Position numbers and translations under genes: made by a program
In this document: piece after piece, positions 5,203-9,421 of the stretch
Layout of the letters: the number at the start of each line of letters is the position of its first letter
How positions within the stretch are numbered: the stretch's first letter is position 1
Notes under the pieces: generated by a model
The model's database searches: none
Told to the model about the DNA's origin: nothing
What the model saw: only the letters and a program-made list of their open reading frames with translations
Assembly (NCBI GenBank): GCA_963977405.1
Contig: CAXBOY010000106.1
Coordinates: 1 to 9,421, forward strand
DNA: 9,421 bases
Source: UBA5078 sp963977405
Lineage (GTDB): Bacteria > Pseudomonadota > Gammaproteobacteria > Pseudomonadales > Pseudohongiellaceae
Reading direction: 5' to 3'

Positions 5203-6339
5203 ATGAGTGCACACACAGTTATACCGCGACGTAAAACTCGGCAAATAATGGTTGGCAATGTGCCCGTTGGGGGCGATGCGCCTATTTCTGTCCAAAGCAT
5301 GACCAACACAGAGACCTGTAATGTTGCCGAAACAGTGGCTCAAATTCAGCGTCTAGAGCGGGCGGGCGCAGATATCGTGCGTGTTTCCGTGCCCACCATG
5401 GAGGCTGCCGACGCTTTCCGAGAAATTCGCAGACAGGTCAACGTGCCGCTCGTGGCGGATATTCACTTCGACTATAAGATCGCCTTAAAAGTGGCCGAAT
5501 ATGGCGTGGATTGCCTGCGGATTAATCCTGGCAATATCGGCAGTGAGAAGAAGACCCGTGCCGTAATCGACGTGGCCAAAGACAAAGGCATTCCCCTGCG
5601 CATCGGCGTGAACGCGGGCTCCCTGGGCAAGGTATTGCTTCGCAAGTATCCAGAGCCCACCGCTGAGGCGATGGTCGAGTCTGCACTTACGCAGATCGAT
5701 ATTCTCGATAAGCTCGATTTTCAGAACTTCAAGATTAGTCTCAAGGCGTCCGAGATATTCATGACACTAGCGGCCTATCGCAAACTGGCGACACAGATCG
5801 ACCAGCCACTGCATCTGGGTATCACCGAGGCCGGTGGCCTGCGCTCTGGCACCGTGAAGTCCGCAATCGGGCTCGGCGCACTATTGATGGAGGGCATCGG
5901 TGACACGATCCGGATCTCCTTAGCGGCGGACCCAGTGGAAGAGATTAAGGTGGGCTTCGATATTCTTAAGAGCCTTGGTATTCGCAGCAAGGGCGTCAAT
6001 CTCGTGGCCTGCCCTAGCTGTTCTCGGCAGAATTTTGATGTCATCAGCGTGGTCAATCAGTTGGAGGCCCGTCTAGAGGACATCATTACACCAGTAGACG
6101 TCGCAGTCATCGGCTGTATTGTGAATGGCCCAGGCGAGGCAAAAGTTGCCGAGATCGGTTTAACCGGTGCCAGTCCGAGTAACTTGGTATACGTGGAAGG
6201 CAAACCTCATCACAAGATTGAGAATGCCACACTGGTAGATGAATTAGAGGCAATGGTGCGTGCCCGTGTGGCAGCCAAGCTCCAGGCCGAAGCAGAGCGC
6301 GTAGCGAGACGACATCCGGACATCATCGCCACGGATTAG
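5203..6339 (+). CDS. ispG: 4-hydroxy-3-methylbut-2-enyl diphosphate synthase IspG (GcpE)
   Basis: IspG converts 2-C-methyl-D-erythritol 2,4-cyclodiphosphate to HMBPP, the penultimate step of the MEP isoprenoid pathway, using a [4Fe-4S] cluster and flavodoxin- or ferredoxin-type electrons. The protein has 378 residues (E. coli 372). The TIM-barrel part spans about 1-245, with RKTRQIMVGNVPVGGDAPIS, VQSMTNT, VADIHFDYKIAL and LRINPGNIG. The C-terminal cluster domain holds ligands at the same numbers as E. coli: C270 and C273 (ACPSCSRQNFDV), C305 (GCIVNGPGEA) and E312. The final 20 or so residues (LQAEAERVARRHPDIIATD) form a slightly longer charged tail. The start is 7 bases after the rodZ stop with only a modest GAGAAG site, so translation may depend on ribosomes leaving rodZ. 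Because it needs an Fe-S cluster and is generally essential in MEP-only bacteria, its presence implies a working cluster-assembly system somewhere in the genome. Confidence 0.97.
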   Translation: MSAHTVIPRRKTRQIMVGNVPVGGDAPISVQSMTNTETCNVAETVAQIQRLERAGADIVRVSVPTMEAADAFREIRRQVNVPLVADIHFDYKIALKVAEYGVDCLRINPGNIGSEKKTRAVIDVAKDKGIPLRIGVNAGSLGKVLLRKYPEPTAEAMVESALTQIDILDKLDFQNFKISLKASEIFMTLAAYRKLATQIDQPLHLGITEAGGLRSGTVKSAIGLGALLMEGIGDTIRISLAADPVEEIKVGFDILKSLGIRSKGVNLVACPSCSRQNFDVISVVNQLEARLEDIITPVDVAVIGCIVNGPGEAKVAEIGLTGASPSNLVYVEGKPHHKIENATLVDELEAMVRARVAAKLQAEAERVARRHPDIIATD

Positions 6340-6378
6340 ACGCCCCGCCCTTAAACGCGACACAGTGACAAACCTTTT

Positions 6379-7662
6379 ATGAATAAGATTCAAGCAATAC
6401 GGGGGATGAATGACATTCTCCCTAATGAGACGCCACTTTGGCAGTATTTCGAGAGCACCGTGCAGCGCGTGGTGAGCAGTTACGGCTACCGTGAGATTCG
6501 CTTCCCGGTCCTGGAGCAGACGCAATTATTTAAGCGCTCTATCGGCGAGGTTACAGACATCGTCGAGAAGGAGATGTATAGCTTTGACGATCGCAACGGC
6601 GAGAATTTGAGCCTACGCCCCGAAGGCACGGCCTGTTGCGTACGCGCGGCAGACGAACATGGCCTGCTTTATAATCAGCAACAACGACTCTGGTACAAAG
6701 GGCCGATGTTCCGCTACGAGCGTCCTCAGAAGGGGCGTTACCGGCAGTTTCATCAATTCGGCGTTGAAGCATTTGGGATGAATGGCCCAGATATCGACGT
6801 AGAGCTCATTCTACTAACGGCGCGACTCTGGCAAGAATTGGGACTTACAGCTCATGTCCGTTTAGAGATCAATAACATCGGCACATCTGCGGATCGCAAA
6901 GAGTTTGGCGCCGCATTAGTGAATTTCCTGCAAGCACATGAAGAGGCATTGGATGCCGATAGCAAGCGACGTCTGGGCAGCAACCCGCTGCGCATTCTCG
7001 ACAGTAAGGTGCCCAGCACGCAGGCGATCTTGGCCGACGCACCAGTGCTTGCTGACTATGTAAGTGCGCAGACCAAAGCGCATTTTGCGGAACTCACTGA
7101 CTTGCTCGATGCTGCTGGCATCGCCTATATCGTTAATCCGAAGCTCGTACGCGGGCTCGATTATTACAATAACATGGTGTTCGAATGGATCACCGACACG
7201 CTGGGTGCGCAAGGTACTGTTTGTGCTGGCGGTCGTTATGATGGTCTGGTTGAACAGTTGGGTGGTAGAGCTACCCCTGGTGTCGGCTTCGCAATGGGCA
7301 TCGAGCGTTTAGTGTTGATGTTGCAGGAGCTAGATTTAGTGCCCGCAACCCTGACGCAGGTGATCGATATTTACGTCGCGATAGGCGAGGGTATGGGTGC
7401 GCAGGCTATTGCACTGGCGGAGACAATGCGCAGTGCGTTGCCCGCTTTGCGAGTGCAGCTAAACTGCGGCGGCGGCAAGATGAATAATCAGCTAAAGAAG
7501 GCCTTTAATTGTGGTGCAACTCATGCATTAGTAATAGAGGCGGATGAGCAAGGGCAGCTAAGTCAGGTTAAATTACGTCAATTGGGTGATGAACCCACGA
7601 CTGAGCAGGTCCTAGTGAACGAATTGCTGAGTAAGTTAAAGCAGCACTTCCCCAATGCTTGA
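6379..7662 (+). CDS. hisS: Histidine--tRNA ligase (HisRS)
   Basis: A class-II aminoacyl-tRNA synthetase that charges tRNA-His in the cytoplasm. The protein has 427 residues, against 424 in E. coli, and is complete. It opens with the family segment IQAIRGMNDILP. Motif 2 lies at about 108-130 (GPMFRYERPQKGRYRQFHQF), with LRPEGTA at 79-85. The HisRS-specific motif LVRGLDYYNNMVFEW (256-270) carries the catalytic arginine at 259, and AGGRYDGL follows at 283-290. Motif 3 is GVGFAMGIERL (301-311). The C-terminal anticodon-binding domain covers about 325-427 and ends FPNA. The ATG at 6379 lies 39 bases after the ispG stop. No strong ribosome binding site precedes it (the upstream bases read gtgacaaaccttttatg), which is unusual among these genes. 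The start is set by agreement with the family N-terminus. Confidence 0.97.
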   Translation: MNKIQAIRGMNDILPNETPLWQYFESTVQRVVSSYGYREIRFPVLEQTQLFKRSIGEVTDIVEKEMYSFDDRNGENLSLRPEGTACCVRAADEHGLLYNQQQRLWYKGPMFRYERPQKGRYRQFHQFGVEAFGMNGPDIDVELILLTARLWQELGLTAHVRLEINNIGTSADRKEFGAALVNFLQAHEEALDADSKRRLGSNPLRILDSKVPSTQAILADAPVLADYVSAQTKAHFAELTDLLDAAGIAYIVNPKLVRGLDYYNNMVFEWITDTLGAQGTVCAGGRYDGLVEQLGGRATPGVGFAMGIERLVLMLQELDLVPATLTQVIDIYVAIGEGMGAQAIALAETMRSALPALRVQLNCGGGKMNNQLKKAFNCGATHALVIEADEQGQLSQVKLRQLGDEPTTEQVLVNELLSKLKQHFPNA

Positions 7663-7768
7663 CAGCGCACAGCGGCTAATTCAGGATGCCCTACCCGGCG
7701 CACCAGAGGCGCAGGCAGGGCTGGCAAGAACACCGAAAACAAGTAAAAGTAGACTGAGACAGGAGTGA
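7655..7768 (+). CDS. Possible 37-residue small ORF bridging hisS and yfgM
   Basis: A small frame starts at an ATG that overlaps the end of hisS by 8 bases. It runs through the whole gap and stops at a TGA directly after the AGGAG of yfgM. The 37-residue product begins MLDSAQRLIQDALPG and ends SKSRLRQE, with a basic second half. Its placement is what one expects of a translationally coupled leader or filler ORF. However, there is no ribosome binding site, I do not recognise the peptide, and an open frame of this length can occur by chance. I assign no function. Confidence 0.15.
   Translation: MLDSAQRLIQDALPGAPEAQAGLARTPKTSKSRLRQE
7761..7765 (+). promoter_or_regulatory. Ribosome binding site supporting the yfgM GTG start
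   Basis: AGGAG lies 6 bases before the GTG at 7772. This strong site supports the non-ATG start and the protein opening MAFSTEEEETLDTIK, which fits the charged N-terminus of YfgM proteins. Confidence 0.75.
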
Positions 7769-7771
7769 TCC

Positions 7772-8440
7772 GTGGCATTTAGTACCGAAGAAGAAGAAAC
7801 CCTAGACACCATCAAGCGCTGGTGGAACGAGAGCGGCAAGTCGCTAGCACTCGGGATCATTGTGTTTGGCGTTGGTTACCTGGGCTGGATGCAATGGCAG
7901 AATATGCAAACGGCGGAATCGGCAGCAGCCTCTGACATTTATGAAGAACTCGGCGTAACCGTGGTGCTTGGTCCTGGCGTGCAGCTGACTGATGAAACTA
8001 TCGCTAACGCTAAGCGTTTGATTGCACAGCTGAAAGAAGAACATAGCGATTCTGTCTATGCGTTATACGGCGCCCTGTTCGGCGCGCGTATCGCTGTAGA
8101 CGATCGTGATCTGGAGACCGCTGAGGCAGAACTGCAGTGGCTATTAGATAACGCTAACACGGGTTTGATAGCGCCTACTGACGAGTCACTCATCATTACC
8201 GCAAAACTGCGCTTGGCTCGGGTCATTCTTTCTAAAGGCGAGGCACAGCGTGCGCTTGACCTATTGAGCACTGTTTCTCCTGGTGCCTTCGAGGCAGAGT
8301 ATGGCGAGATTAGAGGCGATGTATTCGTTGCACTCGAGCGATTCAGCGAGGCACGTGCCTCCTATGAAGAAGCACGCGAGGCCGGCTCGACCAGCGATAC
8401 CCTGCAAATGAAACTCGATGATATTGAGCTAGACAGTTAA
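7772..8440 (+). CDS. yfgM: YfgM family Sec-translocon ancillary protein (TPR-like)
   Basis: A bitopic inner-membrane protein of 222 residues (E. coli YfgM 206). In E. coli YfgM binds the SecYEG translocon and the periplasmic chaperone PpiD and is thought to help hand exported proteins to periplasmic chaperones. The N-terminus is short and acidic, then has the family segment IKRWWNESGKSLALG (14-28). A single membrane helix follows at about 24-40, ending in GWMQWQ. The periplasmic part is helical and TPR-like. It includes YALYGALFGARIAV (96-109), a TAEAELQWLL repeat, and AKLRLARVILSKGEAQRALDLL (144-165), the best-conserved family stretch. RGDVFVALERFSEARASYEEA (181-201) and the closing LQMKLDDIEL also fit. 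GTG start with AGGAG. BamB begins 10 bases later. The hisS-yfgM-bamB order is conserved in gammaproteobacteria and supports the call. Confidence 0.93.
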   Translation: MAFSTEEEETLDTIKRWWNESGKSLALGIIVFGVGYLGWMQWQNMQTAESAAASDIYEELGVTVVLGPGVQLTDETIANAKRLIAQLKEEHSDSVYALYGALFGARIAVDDRDLETAEAELQWLLDNANTGLIAPTDESLIITAKLRLARVILSKGEAQRALDLLSTVSPGAFEAEYGEIRGDVFVALERFSEARASYEEAREAGSTSDTLQMKLDDIELDS

Positions 8441-8450
8441 GGATTTAAGT

Positions 8451-9421
8451 ATGAACACAGCAGTCTCGACTTTGCCCTCGTCTCAGCCAGAGTGTTCCGC
8501 GCTGCGAAGTCGATGCGGCCGTGCCCTTAAGTTAGGTCTAGGCGTTTGCTTTGCAATGTCTCTGAGTGCCTGCACTATTCTTCAGCCTATCGCCGATCTA
8601 TTTAGTGACGATGAGACAGAGCAGCCCGCTGAGTTGACCGACCTCAACGAAGAGGTTCGTCTAAACCGTCGTTGGAGTGTAAATGTAGGAGACGGGCAGG
8701 GCGACTACTATAGTCAACTGCACCCCGCTATCGACCGCGACATGATCTTCGCGGCTAGTGCCAATGGCAACGTGGTGGCGGTCAATCGCGCCACAGGTGA
8801 CGTGGCATGGCGCGTGCGCAGCGATCGCACTATTTCCGGCGCAGTTGGCGCGTCTAATGGCTTAGTATTGTTCGGAACGCGCGAGGCCGAAGTGGTTGCC
8901 TTGGACCAATTCTCCGGTCGCGAATTATGGCGCGCCTCAGTATCGAGCGAAGTGCTTTCGGCTCCGCAGACCAATGGAACCATCGTGGCTTTGCAGACGG
9001 TTGACGGTAAGCTCATTGGTCTCGACGCAGTAACTGGAAATCAGAATTGGATTTATGAGTCTACTATTCCTGCTTTAACACTGCGTGGTAGTAGCAGTCC
9101 CATTATTTCTGGCAATGTTGTGATTTCGGGCTTCTCCAATGGCATGGTCGCAGCAGTCAACGCGAGTAACGGCTTCTTGCTTTGGGAAGAGCGCGTCGCA
9201 GTGCCGCAGGGTCGTTACGATATTGAGCGTGTTATCGATGTGGATGGCGATCTATTGCTCGCCGGTAACACCGTATTCGCTTCAAGCTATCAAGGTAATT
9301 TGATGGCGTTTGACGTGCAGACTGGTCGTATTGTGTGGGGCACAGAGGCCTCAAGCTACCATGGTTTGGCACAGGGTTTTGGTAATACTTATTACGTGGA
9401 TGACAAGAGCCAAATCTTTGC
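8451..9421 (+). CDS. bamB: Outer-membrane assembly factor BamB, N-terminal part (3' end outside window)
   Basis: BamB is the beta-propeller lipoprotein of the BAM complex that folds and inserts outer-membrane proteins. The frame is open from the ATG at 8451 to the last base, giving 323 full codons, so the end of the gene lies to the right. An AAGGA at 8439-8443 overlaps the yfgM stop and sits 7 bases before the start. The lipoprotein signal is long: a 20-residue polar lead, a basic RSRCGRALK, then a hydrophobic core ending LSAC with the lipid-bearing cysteine at residue 41. The +2 residue is Thr, fitting outer-membrane sorting. PQQ-like propeller repeats follow, each closing in an A-x-x-x-x-x-G-x-x-x-W pattern: VNRATGDVAWR, LDQFSGRELWR, LDAVTGNQNWIY, VNASNGFLLWEER and FDVQTGRIVWG. 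The segments LRGSSSPI, PQGRYDIERVIDVDGD and VFASSYQGNLMAFD match BamB rather than PQQ dehydrogenases. E. coli BamB is about 390 residues, so some 70-100 residues are probably missing. Confidence 0.94.
   Translation, partial: MNTAVSTLPSSQPECSALRSRCGRALKLGLGVCFAMSLSACTILQPIADLFSDDETEQPAELTDLNEEVRLNRRWSVNVGDGQGDYYSQLHPAIDRDMIFAASANGNVVAVNRATGDVAWRVRSDRTISGAVGASNGLVLFGTREAEVVALDQFSGRELWRASVSSEVLSAPQTNGTIVALQTVDGKLIGLDAVTGNQNWIYESTIPALTLRGSSSPIISGNVVISGFSNGMVAAVNASNGFLLWEERVAVPQGRYDIERVIDVDGDLLLAGNTVFASSYQGNLMAFDVQTGRIVWGTEASSYHGLAQGFGNTYYVDDKSQIF

Noticed and set aside
8714..9016. 100-codon minus-strand frame within bamB
   Set aside because: Antisense to an intact BamB propeller frame; no recognisable features.

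Overview
This window is a run of housekeeping genes, all on the + strand, from a gammaproteobacterium. The order iscR - iscS - ndk - rlmN - pilF/pilW - rodZ - ispG - hisS - yfgM - bamB is the classic gammaproteobacterial arrangement, and Pseudomonas carries the same series. PilF, RodZ, YfgM and BamB point to a Gram-negative envelope, with possible type IV pili. Base composition looks moderate (roughly low-to-mid 50s % GC by eye) and even throughout. I see no sign of horizontal transfer, insertion sequences, tRNAs, rRNAs or CRISPR. I cannot name the genus.

Layout. Positions 1-249 hold the C-terminal half of the Fe-S regulator IscR, cut by the window edge. Positions 304-1464 encode a cysteine desulfurase of the IscS type. 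A 204-bp intergenic stretch follows, with two perfect TATAAT hexamers about one helical spacer apart, probably the promoter region of the downstream operon. From 1669 to the right edge come eight tightly packed genes: Ndk (nucleotide metabolism), RlmN (rRNA/tRNA methylation), PilF/PilW (pilotin lipoprotein), RodZ (cell shape), IspG (isoprenoid synthesis), HisS (histidyl-tRNA synthetase), YfgM (Sec translocon accessory factor) and BamB (outer-membrane protein assembly, cut by the right edge). Spacing ranges from 1-4 bp overlaps to about 110 bp. No gene-free stretch exceeds 300 bp.

The most notable point is an absence. In the usual arrangement iscU, iscA, hscB, hscA, fdx and often iscX lie between iscS and ndk. 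Here iscS is followed directly by ndk. The IscS protein matches the E. coli enzyme residue for residue in numbering through the catalytic cysteine (C328), but it stops about 18 residues early and lacks the C-terminal tail known to dock the IscU scaffold. Together these suggest that the ISC assembly machinery was lost or moved while the regulator and a sulfur-donating desulfurase were kept. The cell still needs Fe-S clusters: IspG, RlmN and IscR in this same window all keep their cluster-ligating cysteines. A SUF-type pathway elsewhere in the genome is the simplest explanation, but it cannot be seen here. I found no evidence of an entirely new multigene system.
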